A stretch of 64,000 nucleotides of DNA from Roseiflexus castenholzii DSM 13941 (GCF_000017805.1 NC_009767.1:5190001-5254000), one strand, 5' to 3'. Counted from the first letter of the stretch, positions 34,956 to 45,447 are shown. Notes: generated by a model from the letters alone, not told the origin. Translations and numbers: made by a program.

Positions 34956-35588
34956 CTACGAGCCCTTAATTGCCCGGCGAACCATCACCAATCCGTTGTT
35001 GGCGCCCGGGACCGAGCCGCGCACGAGCAGCAGATTGCGCTCTGGAACGACATCGACAACGGTCAGGTTTTGCACGGTCACCCGTTGATTGCCCATCCGC
35101 CCGGCCATCCGCGTATTCTTCCACAGGTGACCCGGATCGGTGCCGGCGCCGATCGAACCCGGCGCGCGCAGGCGGTCGCTCTGACCATGCGTGCGTGGAC
35201 CGCCGCCGAAGCCATGGCGTTTCACCACACCCTGGAACCCGCGACCTTTTGACGTGCCAATGACGTCGACCCGCTGACCTGGCGCGAACATCTCGACGGT
35301 CAATACATCACCGACCTTATGATCGGCAATATTGTCGGTACGGAACTCGCGCAGGTGGCGCAACAGCTTCCCCGCGCCGCGCAGATGCCCCTGCTCAGGT
35401 TTTGTCAGGCTTTTCGCCCGAACCTCCTGGTACCCGATCTGGACGGCTTCGTACCCATCCCGCTCTTTTGTGCGGATTTGCGTGACGACGCAGGGACCCA
35501 CTTCAATAATGGTCACCGGAATGACCTGACCGGTTGGGTCGAAAACCTGGGTCATGCCGATCTTGCGCCCAAGCAATCCTTCGATCAC
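34956..35588 (-). CDS. rplC: 50S ribosomal protein uL3
   Basis: The 210-residue protein begins [34 protein letters not shown] and has [37 protein letters not shown], the conserved loop toward the PTC. Start is GTG 35588 after GGAGG. Confidence 0.97.
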
Positions 35589-35647
35589 AATTGCACCTCC
35601 GCAGCATGCGTGTGCTCATCCACCGCAGCGGCTGCTTTTCCTCAGAA

Positions 35648-35956
35648 TTACAGCTTGATCTCGATATCGACACCCGCCGGCAGATTGAGTTTCATCAACG
35701 CATTGATCGTCTGCTGGCTTGGATCGAGCACATCGATCAAGCGCTTATGAGTGCGAATCTCAAACTGTTCCTGCGAGTCTTTGTCAATAAATGGCGAACG
35801 AATGACGCTATACTTTTCGATTTTGGTCGGCAACGGCACCGGACCTGCAACCAGCGCCCCGGTGCGTTCCGCAGCCTCAACGATCTGTCGCGCCGATTGA
35901 TCGAGAATCTTATGGTCGTATGCCTTGAGTCGGATGCGAACCTTTTGTTTCGCCAT
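35648..35956 (-). CDS. rpsJ: 30S ribosomal protein uS10
   Basis: The 102-residue protein reads KVRIRLKAYDHKILDQSARQIVEAAERTGALVAGPVPLPTKIEKYSVIRSPFIDKDSQEQFEIRTHKRLIDVL, a textbook uS10 (NusE), also an antitermination factor. It opens the S10 block 95 bp after tuf. Confidence 0.97.
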   Translation of the reverse strand: MAKQKVRIRLKAYDHKILDQSARQIVEAAERTGALVAGPVPLPTKIEKYSVIRSPFIDKDSQEQFEIRTHKRLIDVLDPSQQTINALMKLNLPAGVDIEIKL

Positions 35957-35984
35957 ATGCGCCTCGTTTAGGGGGTAGGGGTCA

Positions 35985-36047
35985 GGGTTTGGGTTCCTGG
36001 CTGGCGGGTGACGCCACCCATCGCGCAGAACCCGGAACCCGAAACCC
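35985..36047. repeat. Imperfect inverted repeat in the tuf-rpsJ gap
   Basis: The 95-bp gap between tuf and rpsJ holds a long imperfect inverted repeat: GGGTTTGGGTTCCTGG (35985-36000) against CCCGGAACCCGAAACCC (36031-36047), with an inner GGGTG-ACG-CCACCC hairpin. It is the largest gap inside the operon core. It could attenuate, stabilise or process mRNA between the abundant EF-Tu and the S10 genes, or be an inserted repeat. Confidence 0.5.
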
Positions 36048-36051
36048 GGAA

Positions 36052-37257
<1,206 letters not shown>

Positions 37258-37315
37258 GGGTGTGACTACTCCTTGCAGAGTGCTTACAAATCGATACCCT
37301 GAACGACAGGACGGA

Positions 37316-39421
37316 CTAGCCGCGCCGTTTTTCGATGATCTCCTTTGCCAGAGCATCCGGCAGCGGTTGGTAATAAGCGAACTCCATCGACGACGTAGCG
37401 CGCCCCTGCGTTGCCGATCGCAGGTCGGTCGTATAGCCGAACATGGACGCCAGCGGGACGTATGCCCGAATAACCTGCGCATTGCCGCGCGCCTCCATGC
37501 CCTCGACGTGACCGCGGCGCGAGTTGATATCGCCAAGAACGGCGCCGAGAAAATCTTCCGGCGTCACAATTTCGACCTTCATTACCGGTTCGAGCAGGAT
37601 CGGACGTCCTTTACGCACCGCTTCCTTCAGCCCCATCGAGGCGGCGATCTTGAATGCCATTTCTGATGAGTCAACCTCGTGGTACGAGCCATCGTAGAGC
37701 GTGACTTTGATATCGACGACCGGGTAGCCGGCGATCACGCCGCTTGCCATCGCTTCCTTGACGCCTGCCTCGACCGCCGGGATATACTCGCGTGGGATGA
37801 CGCCGCCGACGATACCGTTGACGAACTCGAACCCCTTCCCTCGTTCGAGCGGTTCGACCTGCAACTTAACGTGGCCATACTGACCTTTGCCGCCGCTCTG
37901 CCGCACGAACTTACTGTCCACATCCGCCGGAACCGTGATCGACTCGCGATACGCCACCTGCGGCTTGCCCTGGTTGGCTTCGACCTTATACTCGCGGCGC
38001 ATGCGGTCGACAATCACCTCAAGGTGAAGCTCACCCATGCCGGCGATGATCGTCTGTCCGGTCTCCGGGTCGGTGAAGACACGGAATGTCGGGTCTTCCT
38101 CCGCCAGTTTGCCGAGCGCGACCGCCAGTTTATCCTGATCGGCCTTTGTCTTGGGTTCGATCGCCAGTTGAATGACCGGCTCCGGGAAACGGATGCTTTC
38201 CAGCACAATCGGATCATTCGGGTCGCAGATCGTATCGCCGGTATAGCTTTGCTTGGGTCCGACCATCGCAGCGATATCGCCGGCGTAGACCTCCTTGATC
38301 TCCTCGCGATGGTTGGCATGCATTTGGAGCAGGCGCCCGATACGTTCACGCTGATTGCGCGTCGAATTGAGCACGTAGGAGCCGGTCTCCAACTTGCCGG
38401 AATAGACCCGGAAGTACGCAAGTTTCCCGACGAACGGGTCGGAGACGATCTTGAACACCAGACCGGTAAACGGCGCGTCTTCCGATGTCGGGCGCGTGAT
38501 CATCTCAACGCCATCGTCGCCGGCAATCTGACCTGGGCGCGTCCCGCGCACCGGCGGAATATCGACCGGCGACGGCAAATAGTAGACAACCGCATCGAGC
38601 AGGCGCTGCACCCCTTTGTTGCGCAGGGCAGCGCCACACAGCACCGGCACCAGTTTGCCCTGGATCGTCGCCTTGCGCAATGCCCGGCGCAGTTCTTCGA
38701 CGCTGAGTTCTTCGCCCTCGAGATAGAGGAGCGTCAACTCATCATCGGTTTCAGCGATTGCTTCGATCATCTCATTGCGCAGGCGTTCCACCTCGTCGGC
38801 GACATCTGCCGGGATCGCCTCCAGTTCCTCGCGTTTGCCCTGATCATCGACGTAGATGACCGCCTTGTTGGTGATCAAGTCTACGATGCCGCGAAAGCGA
38901 TCCTCTGCGCCAATCGGGAACTGAACCGGCACCGGTTTTGCGCCAAGGCGCTCTCGAATCATGTCCACCGTGCGCATAAAGTTGGCGCCGATCCGGTCCA
39001 TCTTGTTGACGAAGCAGATCCGCGGCACGTGGTACTTATCCGCCTGCCGCCACACCGTCTCCGATTGCGGCTCGACCCCGGCGACGGCATCGAACACCAC
39101 CACGCCGCCATCGAGCACGCGCAGCGACCGCTCGACCTCCGCCGTAAAGTCGACGTGACCAGGTGTGTCGATGATATTGATGCGATACGGCGTTCCTTCG
39201 ACCGTCCACTCAGCAGTAGTGGCAGCAGCGGTGATCGTAATGCCGCGCTCACGCTCCTGTTCCATCCAGTCCATCACTGCGGTGCCTTCATGCACCTCGC
39301 CAAGTTTGTACGTTCGACCGGTATAGAACAGAATGCGTTCGGTCGTCGTCGTCTTCCCCGCATCGATATGGGCAATGATACCAATATTTCGTATCCGCTC
39401 TAATGGCACTTCACGAGGCAT
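37316..39421 (-). CDS. fusA: Elongation factor G
   Basis: The 701-residue translocase has AHIDAGKTTTTERILFYTG (G1), DTPGHVDFTAEVERSLRVLDGGV (G3) and NKMDRIGANF (G4). Domain IV contains GKGQYGHVKLQVEPLERG, and the C-terminal region is typical of canonical EF-G1 (GHVEGMEARGNAQVIRAYVPL). Normal position between rpsG and tuf. Confidence 0.98.
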   Translation of the reverse strand: MPREVPLERIRNIGIIAHIDAGKTTTTERILFYTGRTYKLGEVHEGTAVMDWMEQERERGITITAAATTAEWTVEGTPYRINIIDTPGHVDFTAEVERSLRVLDGGVVVFDAVAGVEPQSETVWRQADKYHVPRICFVNKMDRIGANFMRTVDMIRERLGAKPVPVQFPIGAEDRFRGIVDLITNKAVIYVDDQGKREELEAIPADVADEVERLRNEMIEAIAETDDELTLLYLEGEELSVEELRRALRKATIQGKLVPVLCGAALRNKGVQRLLDAVVYYLPSPVDIPPVRGTRPGQIAGDDGVEMITRPTSEDAPFTGLVFKIVSDPFVGKLAYFRVYSGKLETGSYVLNSTRNQRERIGRLLQMHANHREEIKEVYAGDIAAMVGPKQSYTGDTICDPNDPIVLESIRFPEPVIQLAIEPKTKADQDKLAVALGKLAEEDPTFRVFTDPETGQTIIAGMGELHLEVIVDRMRREYKVEANQGKPQVAYRESITVPADVDSKFVRQSGGKGQYGHVKLQVEPLERGKGFEFVNGIVGGVIPREYIPAVEAGVKEAMASGVIAGYPVVDIKVTLYDGSYHEVDSSEMAFKIAASMGLKEAVRKGRPILLEPVMKVEIVTPEDFLGAVLGDINSRRGHVEGMEARGNAQVIRAYVPLASMFGYTTDLRSATQGRATSSMEFAYYQPLPDALAKEIIEKRRG

Positions 39422-39516
39422 GAGATACTCTCCCCCTCTTCTGCGCTATATGTCCTGATCAATCCGCACCTGGTCGCCGGAGACCGTATGGCGCTCACCG
39501 CCATCGTGAGACCGTT

Positions 39517-39990
39517 TCAGAACCGTCCGTAGTGTGAAAAGGCGCGATTGGCTTCCGCCATGCGCTGCACATCCTCTTTCCGTTTGATCGTTGCGCCTGT
39601 ATTGTTGTACGCATCGATCAACTCAGCAGCCAGGCGCTCATACATCGGTTTGCCCGAACGCGCACGCGCCGACATGAGCAGCCAGCGCATCGCCAGCGAC
39701 TGCCGACGGTCGCTCTTGACCTCGACCGGCACCTGATACGTGGCGCCGCCAACGCGCCGCGGCTTAACTTCGATCACCGGACCGGCGTTGCGTATGGCAG
39801 TCTCGAAGATTTCCATCGCGGGCTTCTTCAAGCGCTCAGCCGCCAAGTCGAACGCCTGATAGACGATCTTCTCGGCGATGCTCTTTTTGCCGCGCTGCAT
39901 AACTTTATTAATAAACTGCTGCACCAGCACGCTGTTGTAGCGTGGGTCTGGCGGTGGGATACGCCGTTCAATCGTGCCTCGACGGGGCAT
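39517..39990 (-). CDS. rpsG: 30S ribosomal protein uS7
   Basis: The 157-residue protein begins MPRRGTIERRIPPPDPRYNSVLVQQFINKVMQRGKKSIAEKIVYQAFD and has RRVGGATYQVPVEVKSDRRQSLAMRWL, diagnostic of uS7, the head-assembly organiser. It is 58 bp after rpsL. Confidence 0.97.
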   Translation of the reverse strand: MPRRGTIERRIPPPDPRYNSVLVQQFINKVMQRGKKSIAEKIVYQAFDLAAERLKKPAMEIFETAIRNAGPVIEVKPRRVGGATYQVPVEVKSDRRQSLAMRWLLMSARARSGKPMYERLAAELIDAYNNTGATIKRKEDVQRMAEANRAFSHYGRF

Positions 39991-40048
39991 AGGCTACCTC
40001 ATCACACAGTTGCAGCCAGCGACAGCCGCCGTGCTGCATCGTGAACCC

Positions 40049-40483
40049 TTACTTCTTCTTTGCCGGAACCGCACTGGCTTTCTTCGTACCGTACTTCGAA
40101 CGACCCTGCTTCCGGTTCGCAACCCCCTGCGCGTCGAGCGTGCCGCGCACGATGTGGTAGCGCACGCCGGGCAAGTCCTTCACGCGCCCGCCACGGATCA
40201 ATACCACAGAGTGTTCTTGCAGGTTGTGCCCTTCGCCTGGGATGTAGGCCGTGACTTCCATGCCATTCGAAAGCCGGACGCGCGCGATCTTGCGCAGCGC
40301 CGAGTTGGGCTTTTTGGGCGTCATCGTCCTGACTTGCGTGCAGACGCCGCGTTTGAACGGCGACCCTTTGCCGCGCGTCAGTTTGCCCTTCAACACATTC
40401 AGGCTGAATCGTAACGCTGGCGCCTTGACTTTCTTTGTGACCCGCTTGCGCGGCTTTCGAACCAACTGGTTGATTGTCGGCAT
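40049..40483 (-). CDS. rpsL: 30S ribosomal protein uS12
   Basis: The 144-residue protein starts MPTINQLVRKPRKRVTKKVKAPAL and has TPKKPNSALRKIARVRLSNGMEV and GGRVKDLPGVRYHIVRG, where streptomycin-resistance substitutions occur in other species; the streptomycin-sensitive lysines of PKKPNS and GRVKDLPG are present. It is the first gene of the superoperon. Confidence 0.98.
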   Translation of the reverse strand: MPTINQLVRKPRKRVTKKVKAPALRFSLNVLKGKLTRGKGSPFKRGVCTQVRTMTPKKPNSALRKIARVRLSNGMEVTAYIPGEGHNLQEHSVVLIRGGRVKDLPGVRYHIVRGTLDAQGVANRKQGRSKYGTKKASAVPAKKK

Positions 40484-40656
40484 GCTGCTCCTGTCCTCCC
40501 CATTGTGCGCGACGCGCGCGCGTCTGCCACGGTTGATCAGTCGCTTTGCAAAAAAATAATGTTACCCTTCACTGGTCGCAGCGACAGCTACGCCTTAGTT
40601 TGGGTCCAGAACGCAGACAATAAAATATCTGTGCGTTTTCTGCACAGCGGTAGAGA

Positions 40657-40685
40657 AGTATAGCACACGAACGAGCGTCTGTCAA
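40657..40685 (-). promoter_or_regulatory. Near-consensus sigma-70-type promoter of the ribosomal superoperon
   Basis: On the minus strand TTGACA (40680-40685) is separated by exactly 17 bp from TATACT (40657-40662). It lies about 165 bp upstream of rpsL, leaving an untranslated leader in 40484-40650 that contains no ORF I would support. Nothing else occupies the 306-bp space up to the divergent flavoprotein gene, except a weak plus-strand TATACT at 40713-40718 that may serve that gene. Confidence 0.8.
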
Positions 40686-40789
40686 ACCCTCTGTCGAGTC
40701 GATAGAGTCTGGTATACTACTGCCGGAAACTCAACGATGAGCGGATGGTAACAGATGCACGCAGCGTCTGGCGTGACAGGGAGGGCGTC

Positions 40790-41704
40790 ATGCGGGAACT
40801 TATTATCATCGGCGGCGGTGCAGCGGCGCTTTCTGCCGGGATGTATGCGCTGGGCAAGCAGATCGATTTCGTGATGATCTATGAATCGTTGGGCGGCAAA
40901 GCCGGTTGGCGGCAGAGCCTGGTTGGGCAGGAGGAGGTCGAATATCTGGCGGGCGAAGAAGCAGTCCGTATCTTCGAGCGCAAGATCGCCATGCAGTCGG
41001 ATCGCGCGATCCGTGATACCGTCACGGCGGTGCATCGCGCAGACCAGGGGTTTCGCGTCGAGACGCGCAACCACGGCGCTCTCGATGCGCTTGCCGTGAT
41101 TGTTGCCACCGGCGCGACGCCGGTGCGCCTCAAAGCGCCGGGCGCCCAGGAGTTGCTCGGTCAGGGGCTGGGCTACTCGGTCACCACCCATGCGCACCTG
41201 CTGGCGGGGAAGACGGCGGCGGTCGTGGGGGCGACGCATCGGGCGCTGCGCGGGGTGGCCGAACTGGCGCGCACGGCCGAAAAGGTCTACCTGATCGTCC
41301 CTGAACTGCACGATGTCTCACTGCCGATGATGCATGCCGTCAGCCAGCGCCCGAATGTGGAAATCCTGGCAGGGTACACCGTCGATGAAGTCGTCGGCCC
41401 GATGAATGTCGAGGAGATTGTTGTCTCGCGCGCGGGAGAACAGCGTCGGATCGCCGTCGATGCGGCGTTCGTCGATCTGGGGTTGCGCCCGTGCAGTGAG
41501 ATCGTGCAGCACCTGGTGCGCACCGATCAGGACGGCTTCATCTGGGTCGATGAGCGCATGGCGACGACGGTTCCGGGTGTTTTCGCCGCCGGCGATGTGA
41601 CGACGGCGTTTGGTGAACAGGTGCTGATCGCCATCGGCGATGGAGCGCGCGCGGCGCTCAGCGCCTACGACTATCTGCTTATGCGAATGCCGGTTGCGCG
41701 GTAA
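40790..41704 (+). CDS. Thioredoxin-reductase-like FAD/NAD(P) oxidoreductase lacking CxxC
   Basis: The 304-residue flavoprotein has an N-terminal FAD dinucleotide fold (ELIIIGGGAAALSAGMYALGK), a central second Rossmann segment (KTAAVVGATHRALRGVAELARTAEKVYLI) and the C-terminal FAD motif VFAAGDVTTAFGEQVLIAIGDGARAALSA. The redox-active CxxC of thioredoxin reductase is absent; the nearest cysteine is in GLRPCSEIV. A ferredoxin/flavodoxin-NADP reductase-like or other pyridine-nucleotide role is possible. ATG 40790 follows AGGGAGG by five bases. It is divergent from the ribosomal promoter. Confidence 0.82.
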   Translation: MRELIIIGGGAAALSAGMYALGKQIDFVMIYESLGGKAGWRQSLVGQEEVEYLAGEEAVRIFERKIAMQSDRAIRDTVTAVHRADQGFRVETRNHGALDALAVIVATGATPVRLKAPGAQELLGQGLGYSVTTHAHLLAGKTAAVVGATHRALRGVAELARTAEKVYLIVPELHDVSLPMMHAVSQRPNVEILAGYTVDEVVGPMNVEEIVVSRAGEQRRIAVDAAFVDLGLRPCSEIVQHLVRTDQDGFIWVDERMATTVPGVFAAGDVTTAFGEQVLIAIGDGARAALSAYDYLLMRMPVAR

Positions 41705-41848
41705 TGCGGTGCAACTTCAGGCGGCGGCGGTTCGTCATATCGACGAAGACCCAGGGGCGCGGGGCGCAGCGCGAGATAATGCGCGTATGCGTCTGAATGG
41801 AATGAGCGCCCCTGTATGATTCGGTTCGTAGCGCGAAGGAGGGACGAT

Positions 41849-42325
41849 ATGAGCGAGCAGATGCCAAATACCGGTCAGCCAGAGCCGCAAAAAGAAACGC
41901 CGGACCTGACAACCGAACTGCGTGAGATGGGGCAGCAATTGGAGGCGTTGTTCCGCGCGTTCATCGAGAGTGAGCGCGCGAAGCAGATGCAGGCGACGGT
42001 CGCAAAGAGCGTGCAGGATCTGGCGGCCGCCGTGCGTCAGACGGCAGAGAAAATCCAGAGCGATCCGCGCTTCCAGCAGGTTGAGGACCGTGGTCGTCAG
42101 GCGCTCGAACGCGCTCGTGAGAGCCAGGTGTTCCACGACGTGCAGGAGGCGTTGGTGAACGGTCTGGAGCAGATCAACGCTCAGTTGCACAAACTGGTCG
42201 AGAAACTCGAAACCGAGCGCGCCGCTGCTGCACAGACCGGTCAGGGGGACGAAGCGAACCCGCCGGTTGAACACGTGCCGCTCGAAGCGCCGGCCACCGG
42301 GGAGACGAAGAAACTGGATGCGTAG
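41849..42325 (+). CDS. Hypothetical coiled-coil protein
   Basis: A 158-residue, highly charged, helical protein with no signal peptide, membrane helix or cysteine. The middle (about residues 20-120) is Glu/Arg/Gln-rich with heptad-like spacing (TTELREMGQQLEALFRAFI, VQDLAAAVRQTAEKIQ, EQINAQLHKLVEKLE), and the tail is acidic and disordered. I recognise no family. ATG 41849 follows AAGGAGG. A structural or phasin-like helical role is only a guess. Confidence 0.7.
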   Translation: MSEQMPNTGQPEPQKETPDLTTELREMGQQLEALFRAFIESERAKQMQATVAKSVQDLAAAVRQTAEKIQSDPRFQQVEDRGRQALERARESQVFHDVQEALVNGLEQINAQLHKLVEKLETERAAAAQTGQGDEANPPVEHVPLEAPATGETKKLDA

Positions 42326-42340
42326 GACTGTTGGAGGGTG

Positions 42341-42417
42341 TCCACAAAGGACACGAAGGGACACGAAGCGAGGCGTGCTGGTTTTTGATCTTCGTGTCTC
42401 TTCGTGACCTTCGTGGA
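42341..42417. terminator. 28-bp imperfect inverted repeat downstream of the coiled-coil gene
   Basis: Left arm 42341-42368 and right arm 42390-42417 pair at 25 of 28 positions (CACAAAGGACACGAAGGG against TTCGTGTC...TTCGTGG). It lies 16 bp after the stop codon and 50 bp before the tRNA-Glu. The CTTCGTGTCCTTCGTGG type is a widespread intergenic palindrome. It may terminate transcription or be a mobile repeat. Confidence 0.45.
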
Positions 42418-42427
42418 TGAAGAGGGT

Positions 42428-42456
42428 TTGCCTGGTGTTCGGATTGCTGATATAAT
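42428..42456 (+). promoter_or_regulatory. Promoter of tRNA-Glu
   Basis: TTGCCT (42428-42433), a 17-bp spacer and a perfect TATAAT (42451-42456) lie 13 bp upstream of the mature tRNA 5' end. The tRNA is therefore a monocistronic unit. Confidence 0.75.
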
Positions 42457-42469
42457 GCAAGTGGGGAAC

Positions 42470-42546
42470 GCCCCCATAGTCTAGCGGCCCAGGACGTCAC
42501 CCTTTCAAGGTGAAGATCGCGGGTTCGAATCCCGCTGGGGGTACCA
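42470..42546 (+). tRNA. tRNA-Glu (anticodon TTC), CCA encoded
   Basis: A 77-nt cloverleaf. The acceptor GCCCCCA pairs with TGGGGGT, with a terminal G-U. The anticodon stem TCACC/GGTGA carries loop CTTTCAA with anticodon TTC at 42504-42506. The T-arm is GCGGG-TTCGAAT-CCCGC, then discriminator A and a genomically encoded CCA (42544-42546). The 3' side opens into a repeat-rich accessory region, a common pattern for tRNA-linked insertion sites. Confidence 0.96.
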
Positions 42547-42551
42547 GAAAC

Positions 42552-42586
42552 CGCCCGATGACTATCTCATCGGGCGATTGTGTTTA
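42552..42586 (+). terminator. Rho-independent terminator of tRNA-Glu
   Basis: A perfect 10-bp GC-rich stem, CGCCCGATGA/TCATCGGGCG (42552-42561 and 42567-42576), with a 5-nt loop and an ATTGTGTTT tail. It lies 5 bp after the tRNA CCA. Confidence 0.8.
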
Positions 42587-42710
42587 AACAATCTGGCGAA
42601 TGAATTCGCGCCTGTGGTTCTCCAGCCGCCACCTGCCTCGTGGTTGGGGAGGCGTCGGTCTGCGCCGATGCCCGGCGCGCACGCGCCCTGAGGCGCGGTT
42701 TATGAACAAA

Positions 42711-42838
42711 TAATCCGGGAAGCCTGTGCCGCCAGGTCGCACGATCTTTGATCTACGGGTTGATGAGGATTAAGTGATCCGGTACACCCGTGCCGCTGCG
42801 CCGCACATGCTATGATCGACGGCCTAATGAAGATTAAG
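42711..42838. repeat. Two degenerate 64-bp direct repeats
   Basis: Units 42711-42774 and 42775-42838 both start with a (A/G)ATCCGG motif, contain GTGCCGC and a GCAC/GCACAT centre, and end GATTAAG. A third partial unit begins near 42845 (AATCCGGTAAACCC) and runs into the large array. The units have diverged, so this is older than the neighbouring array. Confidence 0.6.
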
Positions 42839-42869
42839 AGTTGAATCCGGTAAACCCAGGCTGCCAGAT

Positions 42870-45043
42870 TGCGCGTTCTGTGAGCTGCGGGCTAACGCCC
42901 TTGCGCAGGACAGAGAAGCCCCGCAGGGGCGTTCACGAACTCAGCAAGGGCTTCAGCCCGCTGCGCCGCTCTGCCGAATCGCTCATTCTGTGAGCTGCGG
43001 GCTAACGCCCTCGCTCAGGACCTGGAAGCCCCGCAGGGGCGTTCACGAACTCAGCAAGGGCTTCAGCCCGCAGTGCCGCTCTGCCGAATCGCTCATTCTG
43101 TGAGCTGCGGGCTAACGCCCTTGCGCAGGACATGGAAGCCCCGCAGGGGCGTTCACGAACTCAGCAAGGGCTTCAGCCCGCTGCGCCGCTCTGCCGAATC
43201 GCTCATTCTGTGAGCTGCGGGCTAACGCCCTTGCGCAGGACAGAGAAGCCCCGCAGGGGCGTTCACGAACTCAGCGCGGGCTTCAGCCCGCAGTGCCGCT
43301 CTGCCGAATCGCTCATTCTGTGAGCTGCGGGCTAACGCCCTTGCGCAGGACATGGAAGCCCCGCAGGGGCTTGGGTGATCTCAGTCGGGGCTTCAGCTCG
43401 ACCCGTGCTGTTGAGCCGCACGTTTTCTGAGCTACGGGCTAAAGCCCTCGCTCAGGACCTGGAAGCCCCGCAGGGGCGTTCACGAACTCAGCAAGGGCTT
43501 CAGCCCGCTGCGCCGCTCTGCCGAATCGCTCATTCTGTGAGCTGCGGGCTAACGCCCTTGCGCAGGACAGAGAAGCCCCGCAGGGGCTTGGGTGATCTCA
43601 GTCGGGGCTTCAGCTCGACCCGTGCTGTTGAGCCGCACGTTTTCTGAGCTACGGGCTAAAGCCCTCGCTCAGGACCTGGAAGCCCCGCAGGGGCGTTCAC
43701 GAACTCAGCAAGGGCTTCAGCCCGCTGCGCCGCTCTGCCGAATCGCTCATTCTGTGAGCTGCGGGCTAACGCCCTTGCGCAGGACCTGGAAGCCCCGCAG
43801 GGGCGTTCACGAACTCAGCAAGGGCTTCAGCCCGCTGCGCCGCTCTGCCGAATCGCTCATTCTGTGAGCTGCGGGCTAACGCCCTCGCTCAGGACCTGGA
43901 AGCCCCGCAGGGGCTTTCACGAACTCAGCAAGGGCTTCAGCCCGCAGTGCCGCTCTGCCGAATCGCTCATTCTGTGAGCTACGGGCTAACGCCCTTGCGC
44001 AGGACCTGGAAGCCCCGCAGGGGCGTTCACGAACTCAGCAAGGGCTTCAGCCCGCTGCGCCGCTCTGCCGAATCGCTCATTCTGTGAGCTGCGGGCTAAC
44101 GCCCTCGCTCAGGACCTGGAAGCCCCGCAGGGGCGTTCACGAACTCAGCAAGGGCTTCAGCCCGCTGCGCCGCTCTGCCGAATCGCTCATTCTGTGAGCT
44201 GCGGGCTAACGCCCTTGCTCAGGACATGGAAGCCCCGCAGGGGCTTGGGTGATCTCAGTCGGGGCTTCAGCTCGACCCGTGCTGTTGAGCCGCACGTTTT
44301 CTGAGCTACGGGCTAAAGCCCTCGCTCAGGACCTGGAAGCCCCGCAGGGGCGTTCACGAACTCAGCAAGGGCTTCAGCCCGCTGCGCCGCTCTGCCGAAT
44401 CGCTCATTCTGTGAGCTGCGGGCTAACGCCCTTGCGCAGGACATGGAAGCCCCGCAGGGGCTTGGGTGATCTCAGTCGGGGCTTCAGCTCGACCCGTGCT
44501 GTTGAGCCGCACGTTTTCTGAGCTACGGGCTAAAGCCCTCGCTCAGGACCTGGAAGCCCCGCAGGGGCGTTCACGAACTCAGCAAGGGCTTCAGCCCGCT
44601 GCGCCGCTCTGCCGAATCGCTCATTCTGTGAGCTGCGGGCTAACGCCCTCGCTCAGGACCTGGAAGCCCCGCAGGGGCGTTCACGAACTCAGCGCGGGCT
44701 TCAGCCCGCTGCGCCGCTCTGCCGAATCGCTCATTCTGTGAGCTGCGGGCTAACGCCCTCGCTCAGGACCTGGAAGCCCCGCAGGGGCGTTCACGAACTC
44801 AGCAAGGGCTTCAGCCCGCTGCGCCGCTCTGCCGAATCGCTCATTCTGTGAGCTGCGGGCTAACGCCCTCGCTCAGGACCTGGAAGCCCCGCAGGGGCGT
44901 TCACGAACTCAGCAAGGGCTTCAGCCCGCTGCGCCGCTCTGCCGAATCGCTCATTCTGTGAGCTGCGGGCTAAAGCCCTTGCTCAGGACATGGAAGCCCC
45001 GCAGGGGCGTTCACGAACTCAGCGAGGGCTTCAGCCCGCAGTA
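42870..45043. repeat. Twenty-unit tandem array of 110/107-bp hairpin-bearing repeats
   Basis: About 20 units, each marked by one GCCCCGCAGGGGC palindrome. Type A (110 bp) carries GAGCTGCGGGCTAACGCCC, CGTTCACGAACTCAGCAAGG and TGCCGAATCGCTCATTCTG. Type B (107 bp, four copies starting near 43371, 43588, 44245 and 44462) has CTTGGGTGATCTCAGTCGGG and GCTGTTGAGCCGCACG. Each unit can form three short hairpins (GGGCTAANGCCC, GCCCCGCAGGGGC, GGGCTTCAGCCC). The units are near-identical, implying recent expansion or gene conversion. ORFs in the array are by-products of the unit length. Confidence 0.93.
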
Positions 45044-45186
45044 TCTAGAAGCCCGAGTGATTGTCTTAATCTTCGATGATGCATGAAGTGTAACCTGAAC
45101 CGGCAGGGCTGCGTTAGGATAGATTGAGGAGCAATCCTGTCCGATCGTCTCTGGATTTTCGGTCTGATGAACCGGAGGGAAGCGGC

Positions 45187-45447
45187 ATGCAGCGTCTCAA
45201 TAGCGAAATCTTCGAATCCTTCGAGACACTGTACAACTGTGTGAACAAGTCTTTTGAGGAGATGCGTCGTGAAGGGGAGGAAAAACTGCGTCAACCGGCG
45301 ACATCGATACGATGGCATTTCTTCCTGGTGTTGTCGTGTGTGTTTATTGCCTGGTTCCTCGATCCGGGTCGGCGTATTATTATTTCGATAACAAGGATAC
45401 TAACGGGTAGAGAAATAGATTCGGGCATTTTTTATATTTTTTTATAG
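45187..45447 (+). CDS. Membrane protein, N-terminal part (ends at a -1 slippery site)
   Basis: An 86-codon frame with a good site (GGAGGG, eight bases upstream of ATG 45187). It encodes an acidic-amphipathic helix (LNSEIFESFETLYNCVNKSFEEM) and one membrane segment (WHFFLVLSCVFIAWFL). It stops at TAG 45445-45447 immediately after ATT TTT TTA. A -1 shift there enters the next frame and continues as a hydrophobic helix, giving a product of about 450 residues. Alone it would be a short single-pass protein. Confidence 0.6.
   Translation: MQRLNSEIFESFETLYNCVNKSFEEMRREGEEKLRQPATSIRWHFFLVLSCVFIAWFLDPGRRIIISITRILTGREIDSGIFYIFL
45438..45447 (+). promoter_or_regulatory. Candidate -1 ribosomal frameshift (or transcriptional slippage) site
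   Basis: In the upstream frame the bases read T TTT TTA followed directly by TAG. This heptamer fits the X XXY YYZ rule and equals the retroviral-type U UUU UUA slippery site. Seven consecutive T (45437-45443) could also promote RNA polymerase slippage. The -1 frame is open from 45411 and continues to 46538. No downstream pseudoknot was identified by eye. Confidence 0.5.

Noticed and set aside
43132..44741. 90-residue ORFs repeated in the 110-bp array
   Set aside because: They are periodic by-products of the array, without ribosome sites.
42870..45043. CRISPR array
   Set aside because: The repeated unit is 107-110 bp with no unique spacers and no cas genes; whole units are repeated.
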